Shown here: positions 1-7,168 of the stretch, piece by piece
Layout of the letters: each line of letters begins with the position of its first letter
How positions within the stretch are numbered: the stretch's first letter is position 1
Source of the DNA: an uncultured Saprospiraceae bacterium
Lineage (GTDB): Bacteria; Bacteroidota; Bacteroidia; Chitinophagales; Saprospiraceae
Assembly (NCBI GenBank): GCA_937127195.1
Contig: CAKZLT010000239.1
Span: forward strand, 1 to 9,821
Length of the DNA: 9,821 bases
Reading direction: 5' to 3'
Position numbers and translations under genes: made by a program
The notes under the pieces: model-generated
Told to the model about the DNA's origin: nothing
The model's database searches: none
What the model saw: only the letters and a program-made list of their open reading frames with translations

Positions 1-1
1 C

Positions 2-1039
2 GTTATGAAAGCAAAAGCTGGTTATTTCAGAGAATCTTTAGATTATTTTGATGAAAGTATTTTACTGACTTCATTGAGTCAATTTGATACTTGGTTGGGT
101 GATTTTGAAGGCGAATTTTTTATTAAAAAGAATCAAAAAATCGGCTTTGGGGCAACGCTCACGCACACTAAAGCTCTATCTGATGGCTATCTTGATGAAG
201 CACCACAGGAATTTCGAGCTGCTATTTTTGCTAATTATCAATTGGATTATAAAAAATGGTCAATGCAATTGAGTGCGCGTCAAGAGCTTATTGATGGTCA
301 ATTTATACCTTTTACACCTTCTTTCTCTATCAATAAAAACTTAGGCAAAAACTGGAGCATTAAAGCAAAAGCGAGTCGTAACTATCGTTTACCAACACTT
401 AATGATAAGTTTTGGCAACCAGGAGGAAATCCAGATTTATTACCCGAATCGGGTTGGAGTCAAGAGATAAGTACTGTTTTTAATTATAAAAATGACCATT
501 TCAAAATCAACACATCTGTTACTGGATTTAACAGAACTATTCAAAATTGGATTTTTTGGAGTATAGAATCAGGGCAATCCTTCTGGTCTCCGCGCAATAT
601 TACTTCGGTTTGGAGTCGTGGCGCGGAAGGTCGATTGGATTTTACTTATCAAATCAAACAAGTCAAAATTCGATTGAACGGTGGTTATTATTACACGCAT
701 TCGACCAATCAAGTAGCTCTAACTTTACCACGAATACCAGAAGGGCAACAGTTATTTTATACGCCGATTCATCAAACCAATGGAACTTTTAGTGTTCAAT
801 ATAAAGGTTTTTTGGTGGCATATAATCACCGTTGGACAAGTGAAACATTAGGCTTAAATGACAATTTGGGGGCGTTTGATTTGGGGCAGTTTAGGTTTAA
901 TTATCAATTGAAATGGCAAAAATTTAAGACTGATTTATTATTTAATATTAACAATTGTTGGAATGCCAATTATTATGTTGTCGAATATCGACCGATGGCA
1001 AGAAGACATTTTCAAATAGGATTAAGTTTATATATTTAG
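2..1039 (+). CDS. TonB-dependent receptor, BtuB-like, C-terminal beta-barrel part (5' end outside window)
   Basis: Outer-membrane active transporter that would take up a scarce ligand using TonB energy. Only the last ~345 codons are present: the frame is open to the left edge, so the plug domain and the N-terminal half of the barrel lie upstream, and the Met at base 5 is probably internal. The visible part is a run of alternating amphipathic beta strands. The best landmark is around residues 128-150 (counted from that Met), a segment with YRLPTLNDKFW, PGGNPDLLPE and GW, the conserved barrel motif of BtuB/FepA-type receptors in Bacteroidota; a SRGAEG strand motif follows near 204-209. The protein ends in a short hydrophobic/aromatic strand (GLSLYI), as expected for insertion by the BAM machinery. 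The next same-strand gene encodes a secreted DUF4465 protein, which favours cobalamin or a similar cofactor as ligand. TonB-dependent receptor is near certain; the substrate is inference. Confidence 0.9.
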   Translation, partial: VMKAKAGYFRESLDYFDESILLTSLSQFDTWLGDFEGEFFIKKNQKIGFGATLTHTKALSDGYLDEAPQEFRAAIFANYQLDYKKWSMQLSARQELIDGQFIPFTPSFSINKNLGKNWSIKAKASRNYRLPTLNDKFWQPGGNPDLLPESGWSQEISTVFNYKNDHFKINTSVTGFNRTIQNWIFWSIESGQSFWSPRNITSVWSRGAEGRLDFTYQIKQVKIRLNGGYYYTHSTNQVALTLPRIPEGQQLFYTPIHQTNGTFSVQYKGFLVAYNHRWTSETLGLNDNLGAFDLGQFRFNYQLKWQKFKTDLLFNINNCWNANYYVVEYRPMARRHFQIGLSLYI

Positions 1040-1044
1040 GAAAT

Positions 1045-1284
1045 AGACCGCCTTCGGCTAAGAGACCGTTCACTTCGTTCATTGAGAGAAAAGAGACCGC
1101 CTTCGGCTAAGAGATTGCTTGATGTTATAGCCTTTTATAGCGATTTTATAGTCGCAAACAAAAGCCTATTTGTTGTAAATAGGCTAAAATATCAAGCAGT
1201 CTCTTAGCCGAAGGCGGTCTCTAAATGAGCGAAGCGAATGCTCTCGCAGTGAACAAAGTGAACGGTCTCACAGCGAAGCGGTCT
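1045..1284. repeat. Modular nested inverted-repeat element between receptor and DUF4465 gene
   Basis: This fills the 262-base gap before the DUF4465 gene. The core is a pair of 32-base arms, 1092-1123 and 1191-1222, complementary except for one position that would be a G-U wobble in RNA. A 21-base unit (AGACCGCCTTCGGC then TAAGAGA) occurs directly at 1045-1065 and 1094-1114. Outside the core, 1062-1089 pairs imperfectly with about 1240-1268, 1222-1243 is another diverged copy of the same unit, and 1265-1284 is a diverged inverse of the first unit. The 67-base centre holds its own hairpin, AGCCTATTT / AAATAGGCT. No ORF is seen. It could be a MITE-like or REP-like interspersed element, or a very strong terminator/structured RNA. 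No clear target-site duplication is visible. Confidence 0.75.
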
Positions 1285-1301
1285 AAAAACAACAGTTTAA
1301 C

Positions 1302-2270
1302 ATGAGAAGATTATTTACATTTTTATTGGTAGCAATCACGAGTATTGCTTCAGCGCAGACATTAGTTGATTTTGAAAGTTTTAACCTTCCAGTGGATTCG
1401 TTTTTGAATGGAAGTGATGGAAGCGGTGGTTTTATGGTTGGAAATATCGAATTGCCAAATGACTATAATGTATCTTTCAATTCATGGAAAGGCTGGTCAA
1501 TTACGGCAGGTACGGATGTAACTACGGCGGGTTATACCAATCAGTTTAACTCAATTGTTGGTAGTGGTTACTCGAATTCTACAACTTACGCTATAAGTTA
1601 TGTGTCAGACGCTGGCAGCCAAATCAAATTGACTGGTAATGCAAAAGGCGGAATGGTAAAGGGATTTTATATTTCTAATGCAACTTATACTTATTTGAGT
1701 ATGAAAGATGGTGATGGTTTTGCAAAGAAATTTGGTGGCGCAACTGGCGATGATCCTGACTTTCTTTTATTGACTATCAAGAAGTACAAAGATGGTATTT
1801 TGAGTACAGATAGCGTTGATTTTTATTTGGCTGATTATCGTTTTTCTGATAATACGCAAGATTATATTATCAATGACTGGCAGTATGTTGATTTGACCTC
1901 TTTGGGTGATGTGGATAGTTTGGCATTTTCGATGTCTTCTACAGATAACAGTACTTGGGGTATGAATACGCCTGCTTATTTTTGTATTGATAACTTTGAA
2001 ACGGCAGACCATACTGTAAATACAACGGCTATCAATACGCCAACTTTCCGCGTTTTTCCTAACCCTGCAAGTGATTTCATTACGATTGAAGGTTTAGATA
2101 ATACGATTGAAAATGGTCAAATTTGGATTACTGACGCAGCAGGAAGAGTTGTTTATTCGGAGCAAAATGTAAATATTTCTGACCGAAAAATTTTAGATGT
2201 GAATCATTTGATTCGTGGTGTTTATTTTGTGAAAATAGGCAATAGTACTGTGAAATTAATTAAGCAATAA
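1302..2270 (+). CDS. Secreted DUF4465 protein with T9SS type A sorting domain
   Basis: A 322-residue exported protein. Residues 1-19 are a signal peptide with cleavage likely after SIASA. Residues ~25-235 match the DUF4465 pattern: GFYISNATYTYLSMKDGD near 121-138, KKFGG and DDPDF near 142-154, SVDFYLADYRF near 171-181, and MNTPAYFCIDNFE near 221-233. From ~247 to the end is a type A T9SS C-terminal domain (FRVFPNPASD, a middle DAAGRVVY strand, and RGVYFVKI with a basic tail), so the protein should cross the outer membrane through PorSS and be anchored or released. The start ATG follows AACAGTTTAAC with no clear ribosome site. It lies downstream of a BtuB-like receptor; DUF4465 proteins often neighbour such receptors in Bacteroidota, and a surface ligand-capture role is plausible but inferred. 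No lipobox is seen, so the T9SS tail would replace lipidation as the surface anchor. Confidence 0.92.
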   Translation: MRRLFTFLLVAITSIASAQTLVDFESFNLPVDSFLNGSDGSGGFMVGNIELPNDYNVSFNSWKGWSITAGTDVTTAGYTNQFNSIVGSGYSNSTTYAISYVSDAGSQIKLTGNAKGGMVKGFYISNATYTYLSMKDGDGFAKKFGGATGDDPDFLLLTIKKYKDGILSTDSVDFYLADYRFSDNTQDYIINDWQYVDLTSLGDVDSLAFSMSSTDNSTWGMNTPAYFCIDNFETADHTVNTTAINTPTFRVFPNPASDFITIEGLDNTIENGQIWITDAAGRVVYSEQNVNISDRKILDVNHLIRGVYFVKIGNSTVKLIKQ

Positions 2271-2354
2271 TTTTGAATTTTGAATGATGAATGCTTAATG
2301 TTGAATGCTCCGCTGTTACGATTGCAATAATAGCGAAGCATTCAAAATTCAAAA
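2271..2354. terminator. Inverted repeat between convergent genes, probable bidirectional terminator
   Basis: Perfect 16-base arms at 2271-2286 (TTTTGAATTTTGAATG) and 2339-2354 start right after the DUF4465 stop and end 8 bases before the last codon of the convergent CHAT gene. Inside, GAATGCTCCGCT (2303-2314) can pair with 2332-2343 apart from one mismatch. The TTGAAT/ATTCAA words are repeated many times and continue into 2360-2371 at the CHAT 3' end, giving alternative pairings. The position between two gene ends suggests a shared terminator. The long AT-rich stem and the repetitive words also resemble dispersed intergenic repeats. Confidence 0.55.
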
Positions 2355-2362
2355 TTTATCAT

Positions 2363-5300
2363 TCAAAATTCAGCATTAAAGAAACTATATCCTCCTAATC
2401 CAACAAGCACAATAAAAGCCATTAACCACCAATACCAATTCTCTGAATCACCATTTTGGATTGGTGCTGTGTCTCCAATGGCAATCAAGCCAGCCCAATA
2501 AAAAGGATGTGCGCGTTCGGGTGCGGTCTGGTTCAAGTAAGTCAATTTAGCTTGGTGCAAAGCTTCATCTTTTGGTGTATTATTTGCAAGATTTTTATAA
2601 AAAAAGGGCATTATTTTACTCGTCGAAATGTCATTCATTTTCCAAAGACTCATCACTACGCTCGGCACACCCGCATACATAAAAGCACGTCCAAGACTCA
2701 TTACACCTTCTCCTTCTATATCTTTTCCGACACCTGTCTCGCAAGCACTAAGTACTGCAAGTTGCGCATTCGTGTTCAGATTAGCGATTTCGTATTGGTA
2801 CAAAAGTCCATCATCTTCGGAAGTAAAACTACTATTGGCAAATATCAAATGAGCATAAGCTGGTTCGTCAATGTCTGGCTGCCCGTGCATTGCTAGATGC
2901 AAAATACCATAATCTTTGGCGTTTGCTTTAAACTTCTCTTCACTCGCTTGATTAGTCGCATCAAACTGCCCCCCAAAGTGTTTTTGAATGGCTTTTATCT
3001 CCTCTGCTGTGCCTGCTAATGGTGTAATATTATCTCTATTTGTCATGGCAATACTTCTAGTAATCCCTTCCGTAGGTTCATAAATTGGCGCAAAAGCTAG
3101 GCATTCGTTATTGCTTTTGAGTTGTTTTTGCTGTTCTATGTTTTTTAATAATAAACTTCCCGAATAACCGTAATGGAATTGATAATCATAAATCAAATAC
3201 GGTAAATTGACGAAATCAATCGTTGAAGAAACGCTCTTTTGGGAAAGTAATGCCTCAAAAGGAATGGTACTCAACTCACCAGCACGAACAATAATAAAAG
3301 AATTAACATCAGAAGATAGTTCTTTCAAAATCGGCTCAAATAAGTAATTGTAAGTACTTGCCGCAGAACTATTGAGTTGGTTAAAACTTTTTTGAACGTT
3401 TTTTCTATTCAAATTCGGATGATTTAGGCTCTTTTTGAATTTTTGAAGCGTTGCCTTCTCTATATTTTGATATGATAATTTTATAAAATGCTGTTCATTT
3501 TCTTCAATAGCCAACACATAAAACGCGCTATCTTTCGTAGCAACGTATTCTATAAAAGCTTGATTAGGGCGCAATATTTCCTGTTGTACTTGCGTAATAT
3601 TGGCAATAGCGGCTTGATATTCTACTTCAAAATAGTCAGAATAAAAGGTTTTTAAAGTATCTTTTAGCTGTGCTAATTTTAGGTTGTAATCATTAAAATA
3701 GCCCTTAAAATTGGAGAGTTTACTCGCATCATCTTCAAATTCAATCATCTGTTGACGATAATAAGCTATCTTATTTTTAAAATTACTTTCTCTACGAATC
3801 AAGTCATTTGGAACACCATAAGAAGCTTTTCCTTTTTTATCAATAAAAGATTCTAATAGAACAATTCCCTTTTGTTTTTCGGCAATAGAAAAAGCAATTC
3901 CTATATATTTCTCGTCCTGAGTTGCTTCATATAATTGATGTGCAATCTGAATAGTATTCGTATATAACTCCGAAGTACGGGCATTTAAGATAGATTTGGA
4001 TGCTTCAAATGTGAAATTTTGTCGCATATTTTCGGCATAATCAATGGCTTCTTGATATAATTCAAATGCAGTTTGAGTACTTTGAGACGTATTCATTTGC
4101 TTCAAAGCATCGGCTTTGTAGCTAAGAGATTCGAGCCAAGTACTAGCATTATAGATTTCTTTATTATTTCGTTCGTTCGTTTGAAGTGCTATATCAAAAG
4201 CTTTAATTGCTTCTTCGGATTGTTTTTTTTCGATGTAAATTTGACCTAATAAATTATACGTTTCTATTTTTGAAATAATATTTGAGTGTATTTTTTTAGA
4301 TAATGCCAATCCTTTTTTGATATATTCAATGGCGGTATCATAGTTTTTTTCTTTAAAAAACAAATAACTTTTATCTAAAAAAACACTTTGCAAAAGCATT
4401 TTATCATCGTATTGATAAGCATATTTTAGAGCTTCGTTAATATAAAAAGTTGCGCTATCTAGCTCATTTAATTTTGTGTAAACTTTTGCCAATTCTTTTT
4501 GAAGAAGAATACTATATCTGTTTTTAAAATTTAAGTCATAATGATTTTGATTGTATTTCATTGCCCTGAATAGTAATTTTTTACTCTTTTTAAACTCCTC
4601 CAAATTCCTTAAAGCACTGGCATAATTATGTAATACATCAATTTTTTCGGTGTTCTCTTCTTCTAATTTGTCATATAAAGCAAGTGTTTTTTCAAAATGA
4701 AAAGTGGATTGCGTAAACTCTTGTAGTTTTTCATAAAGGACACCTAAATTATTATGTAAACTGGCAATTCCATATAACTCGTCTTCCATTTGTTGACTTA
4801 CTTGCAATGCCATCAAAGTATATTCTACTCCTTTTTCGTAGTCTTTTTCATAATTATAAAAATAAACCCCCAAGAGTTGATAAATATCAGATTGAGACTC
4901 TAAAGGTAACTTGTTGGATTGATTAATTTTTTCGGCAGCTTGTAAGTTTTTAAGCATTTTTTTATGCTCTCCTTGATAGTAATAACTTACTGCAAGGCTT
5001 ATTAAAGTACTAGCTTTTATTGTGGTTTTTAAATGTTTTTCATCAGGTGAGACACTGAAAGTGAGTTGATTCTGAGCTTTTTGCAAAACAATAATTGCGC
5101 TATCTTCCTGATGTATAGAAATCAAAAAATCAGCTTGCATTTGGTGAAATCGAGCTATCTCTAATTCTTTTGAGTTTAGTTTTTGAATGATTTGAAGCCC
5201 TTCTTCATAGAATGCTTGTTCGATTGATATATCTTCAAAATAGCTATTTTTTAAAATTCTATTTAATTCTTTTAATGCTCTTTTCCATTGTTTTTTACTT

Positions 5301-5446
5301 TTGTAATCATCCTTTTGCTCAATAGACTTTTCTAAAGAAAATACTTCTGTATTAATTATATTTTTAGAGTTAGAAGGAGTTTGAAAGGAATAAATTAATA
5401 ATATAGAACAAAGAATAATGACTAATGGTCTCCATATTTTACTCAT
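2363..5446 (-). CDS. TPR-CHAT protein, putative caspase-like protease with membrane-anchored ends
   Basis: Predicted 1027-residue protein. I chose the ATG at 5446 because MSKIWRPLVIILCSILLIYS forms a clean N-terminal signal/anchor; an in-frame ATG at 5539 would add 31 residues across a perfect hairpin. Residues ~140-430 hold at least six TPR-type helix pairs (for example LHNNLGVLYEK, YNLLGQIYIEK), followed by a long helical linker. The C-terminal ~300 residues are a CHAT domain: HLAMHG gives catalytic His854, and LSACETG gives Cys902, followed by GEGVMSLGRAFMYAG and SVVMSLWKMND. Both catalytic residues are present, so a protease is expected. A hydrophobic helix at the extreme C-terminus (WYWWLMAFIVLVGLGGY) probably re-enters the inner membrane, placing TPR and CHAT in the periplasm. 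CHAT proteins are separase/caspase relatives; TPRs usually sense or bind the partner. It is divergent from a sigma factor/anti-sigma-like pair, which makes those genes candidate partners. The substrate is unknown. Confidence 0.93.
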   Translation of the reverse strand: MSKIWRPLVIILCSILLIYSFQTPSNSKNIINTEVFSLEKSIEQKDDYKSKKQWKRALKELNRILKNSYFEDISIEQAFYEEGLQIIQKLNSKELEIARFHQMQADFLISIHQEDSAIIVLQKAQNQLTFSVSPDEKHLKTTIKASTLISLAVSYYYQGEHKKMLKNLQAAEKINQSNKLPLESQSDIYQLLGVYFYNYEKDYEKGVEYTLMALQVSQQMEDELYGIASLHNNLGVLYEKLQEFTQSTFHFEKTLALYDKLEEENTEKIDVLHNYASALRNLEEFKKSKKLLFRAMKYNQNHYDLNFKNRYSILLQKELAKVYTKLNELDSATFYINEALKYAYQYDDKMLLQSVFLDKSYLFFKEKNYDTAIEYIKKGLALSKKIHSNIISKIETYNLLGQIYIEKKQSEEAIKAFDIALQTNERNNKEIYNASTWLESLSYKADALKQMNTSQSTQTAFELYQEAIDYAENMRQNFTFEASKSILNARTSELYTNTIQIAHQLYEATQDEKYIGIAFSIAEKQKGIVLLESFIDKKGKASYGVPNDLIRRESNFKNKIAYYRQQMIEFEDDASKLSNFKGYFNDYNLKLAQLKDTLKTFYSDYFEVEYQAAIANITQVQQEILRPNQAFIEYVATKDSAFYVLAIEENEQHFIKLSYQNIEKATLQKFKKSLNHPNLNRKNVQKSFNQLNSSAASTYNYLFEPILKELSSDVNSFIIVRAGELSTIPFEALLSQKSVSSTIDFVNLPYLIYDYQFHYGYSGSLLLKNIEQQKQLKSNNECLAFAPIYEPTEGITRSIAMTNRDNITPLAGTAEEIKAIQKHFGGQFDATNQASEEKFKANAKDYGILHLAMHGQPDIDEPAYAHLIFANSSFTSEDDGLLYQYEIANLNTNAQLAVLSACETGVGKDIEGEGVMSLGRAFMYAGVPSVVMSLWKMNDISTSKIMPFFYKNLANNTPKDEALHQAKLTYLNQTAPERAHPFYWAGLIAIGDTAPIQNGDSENWYWWLMAFIVLVGLGGYSFFNAEF

Positions 5447-5456
5447 AATAAAAATA

Positions 5457-5488
5457 CTTTTCTTTGGAATGATTCTTCCAAAGAAAAG
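5457..5488 (-). promoter_or_regulatory. 13-bp perfect hairpin in the leader of the CHAT gene
   Basis: Perfect 13-base arms at 5457-5469 (CTTTTCTTTGGAA) and 5476-5488 with a six-base loop. In the CHAT mRNA the 3' arm carries the purine run AAAGAAAAG and ends 10 nucleotides before the chosen ATG, so the hairpin would hide the most ribosome-site-like sequence in the leader. It could control translation or be a protein-binding operator. If translation began at the upstream ATG, this stretch would instead be coding. Confidence 0.45.
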
Positions 5489-5563
5489 CATTATATTTTT
5501 AAATAAAAAACAATATAGAAGGGTAACATTTCGACACACTTAGGGATTAAGTATTAAATGGTT

Positions 5564-5580
5564 AATTAATTGAGTTAATT
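5564..5580. promoter_or_regulatory. Small dyad in the divergent intergenic region, possible operator
   Basis: AATTAA and TTAATT arms separated by TTGAG lie between the CHAT and sigma factor genes, just upstream of the candidate sigma gene promoter. The position suits an operator shared by the divergent genes, but such dyads arise easily in AT-rich DNA. Confidence 0.2.
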
Positions 5581-5589
5581 CAGTGAGTG

Positions 5590-5621
5590 TTGAGAAGTTT
5601 TGGGGCAAATATGTAAATTTG
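5590..5621 (+). promoter_or_regulatory. Candidate Bacteroidota-type promoter of the sigma / anti-sigma operon
   Basis: TAAATTTG at 5614-5621 matches the Bacteroidota -7 element TAnnTTTG exactly. A TTG at 5590-5592 sits 21 bases upstream, about where the -33 TTTG element is expected. Transcription would start near 5628, downstream of the GTG at 5583 and upstream of the ATG at 5652, which supports the shorter reading of the sigma factor. Confidence 0.4.
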
Positions 5622-5651
5622 CTAAAAGAAATCAAAAGTAAAGTACGACTA

Positions 5652-6224
5652 ATGACTCAATTATCTCATTCTGATCAAAGATTGATAGAAGGCATCGCAA
5701 AGGGCAATTATAAGATATTAGAAGAAATCTATGCTAACCATAGTTCTGCTATTCTTAAAATGGTAAAAAACAACAATGGAACACAAGAGGACGCAAAAGA
5801 TGTGATGCAGGAAGGATTAGTTGTGGTTTTTAAAAAATCGCAAAAGGATGGCTTTAGATTAACTAGCAGCTTTTTTACGTTTTTTTATTCCGTATGTAGA
5901 AATATATGGTGGCGAATGCTGCAAAAGAAAAATAATAAACAAACAGAAACGATTGATAAGACTTTTCAGGTAAATGCTGATATTGATATCGAAAAAGAAA
6001 TATTAGCAAGAGAACGACAGCAGTTCTATTTAAAGAAGATGAAAGAGATGAGTGCGGGGTGTCGTCAATTATTGGAGTTATTTTTGGAAGGAAAAAGTAT
6101 GAGAGAAATCACTAGTTTATTGAATTTTGGTAGTGAAGGCTACGCCCGAAAACGAAAATATAAATGTAAACAACAACTACTACACAAAGTTAAAAATGAC
6201 CCTAACTTTAGGGAGTTTTTATAA
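5652..6224 (+). CDS. Sigma-70 family (ECF-like) RNA polymerase sigma factor
   Basis: Predicted 190 residues from ATG 5652; a GTG at 5583 would add 23 residues but lies before the likely transcription start. Residues ~10-95 look like sigma region 2: a helix IEGIAKGNYKILEEIYANH, then the acidic core-binding segment QEDAKDVMQEGLVVVF (45-60), and an aromatic-rich -10 recognition stretch TFFYSVCRNIWWRML (76-90). After an acidic linker, residues ~125-185 form region 4: GCRQLLELFLEGKSMREITSLL followed by a basic recognition helix with many Lys/Arg (YARKRKYKCKQQL). Region 3 is absent, as in ECF factors. The next gene, 30 bases downstream, encodes a membrane protein with an anti-sigma-like N-terminus, and a CHAT protein gene diverges from it. 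It probably directs RNA polymerase to a stress or surface regulon; the regulon is unknown. Confidence 0.88.
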   Translation: MTQLSHSDQRLIEGIAKGNYKILEEIYANHSSAILKMVKNNNGTQEDAKDVMQEGLVVVFKKSQKDGFRLTSSFFTFFYSVCRNIWWRMLQKKNNKQTETIDKTFQVNADIDIEKEILARERQQFYLKKMKEMSAGCRQLLELFLEGKSMREITSLLNFGSEGYARKRKYKCKQQLLHKVKNDPNFREFL

Positions 6225-6254
6225 AGATGCTAAACTTATTATAAAGTATTTTTG

Positions 6255-7013
6255 ATGAAAGGACATAATTATAATGATGAAATGGAAGCTTACTTGTCTG
6301 GTAAAATGACAAGCAAAGAGGAAGCGGCTTTTGATGAAATAATAAAGAATACGCCAGAATTGGCTCAGGATATAAACATCATGAATGAAATAGATGATGT
6401 GTTAGATAATAATATAAAAGAAGCAGCTTTTAGGAATCAATTAAATCAATTAGGCAATCAATATTTTTCAGAAAACGAAAATATTGATAAGAATATACCC
6501 AAGAAATCAATACTGTCTCCCAAATGGATTATTGGTTTTATTGCAATCATTTTGATAACTATCAGCTTATGGTGGCTTAACTCAAAATCGAAAACTCAAA
6601 CACCAGAACAGCTATTCGCAGCATATTATGAACCTTATCCTGCTGGTGAAATAACTCGTGGAAACGATACAGAAGAGGCTTATATTAGTTATTACAACAG
6701 TGGAAAATACGATAAAGCAGCTTCTTTTTTGGAAGAATTAGTTAGTCAATTTCCTGATGAGGATAAATATCAAATTGCACTAGGGAATAGTTATTTGAAT
6801 GTAAACCCTTCTAAAACAGTTGAAGCTATTCGCATTTTTGAAAAAGTAACGACTAAAGAAACCGTTTATCAGTCAACCGCAAAATGGTATTTGGCGATAG
6901 CCTATTTAAAAAATAATGATAAAGAAAAAGCACTTCCGTTATTAGAGAATCTAGCTAAGGAAAATAGAGGAAAATATCCTCAATTGGCAAAGTCAATTTT
7001 AGAGAAAATTTAG
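6255..7013 (+). CDS. Single-pass membrane protein, anti-sigma-like N-terminus and periplasmic TPR domain
   Basis: 252 residues from ATG 6255; the TTG just before it is in frame but gives no better start. Residues 1-60 are a soluble acidic helical segment (MEAYLSGKMTSKEEAAFDEI) resembling the N-terminal sigma-binding parts of Bacteroidota anti-sigma/FecR-type proteins, without a zinc-binding HxxxCxxC motif. Residues 90-108 are one membrane helix (KWIIGFIAIILITISLWWL). Residues ~117-132 carry LFAAYYEPYP, a motif I recall from Bacteroidota TPR membrane proteins. Residues 138-252 contain about three TPR units (YYNSGKYDKAASFLEELV, ALGNSYLN, YLAIAYLKNNDKEKALPLLENL). Predicted topology: N-terminus in the cytoplasm, TPRs in the periplasm. 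Its place directly after the sigma gene suggests it holds that factor at the membrane and releases it on a periplasmic signal, possibly through the nearby CHAT protein. No enzymatic motif is seen. Confidence 0.8.
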   Translation: MKGHNYNDEMEAYLSGKMTSKEEAAFDEIIKNTPELAQDINIMNEIDDVLDNNIKEAAFRNQLNQLGNQYFSENENIDKNIPKKSILSPKWIIGFIAIILITISLWWLNSKSKTQTPEQLFAAYYEPYPAGEITRGNDTEEAYISYYNSGKYDKAASFLEELVSQFPDEDKYQIALGNSYLNVNPSKTVEAIRIFEKVTTKETVYQSTAKWYLAIAYLKNNDKEKALPLLENLAKENRGKYPQLAKSILEKI

Positions 7014-7040
7014 TGATTCTATTTGAAATCCCCAAAGCGA

Positions 7041-7160
7041 TTTTTTTTCAAAGAACTGAGTAGCAAACGTTTTTAGTTTTTAGTTACTGCTATCGCTGTT
7101 AATCGAAACAGCAGTATCCAGAATCCAGAAACGTTTGTTACTCAGTTCTTTTTTATGAAA
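7041..7160. repeat. Long inverted repeat after the anti-sigma-like gene, probable terminator
   Basis: Arms of 23 bases at 7050-7072 and 7129-7151 are complementary except for one position. They extend outward, across a small bulge, through a T-run (7041-7048) and an A-run (7157-7163). The centre has a further small stem, ACTGCT/AGCAGT and GCTGTT/AACAGC alternatives around 7085-7115. It starts 27 bases after the stop at 7013 and would end the sigma/anti-sigma transcript. Its length is far above a simple intrinsic terminator, so it may be an inserted MITE-like element. Confidence 0.6.
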
Positions 7161-7168
7161 AAAATATA

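Noticed and set aside
1040..1301. Cobalamin riboswitch before the DUF4465 gene
   Set aside because: No B12-box-like sequence (GCCACTG) was found; the gap is explained by the modular inverted repeat.
1767..2012. Minus-strand open frame within the DUF4465 gene
   Set aside because: It is fully covered by the conserved DUF4465 motifs on the other strand and shows no start signal or family resemblance.
2456..2896. Open frames on the plus strand inside the CHAT region (also 2628-2852)
   Set aside because: They lie opposite the conserved CHAT catalytic region, have no recognisable domain and carry compositions typical of antisense frames.
5447..5539. Upstream ATG at 5539 as the CHAT start
   Set aside because: The extra 31 residues cross a perfect 13-bp hairpin and would bury the otherwise clean N-terminal signal/anchor.
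2363..7013. Interpretation of the CHAT region as a type III-E CRISPR (Craspase) locus
   Set aside because: No repeat-spacer array, no gRAMP/Cas7-11 gene and no Csx30/Csx31-sized partners are present; only the logic of protease plus sigma regulation is similar.
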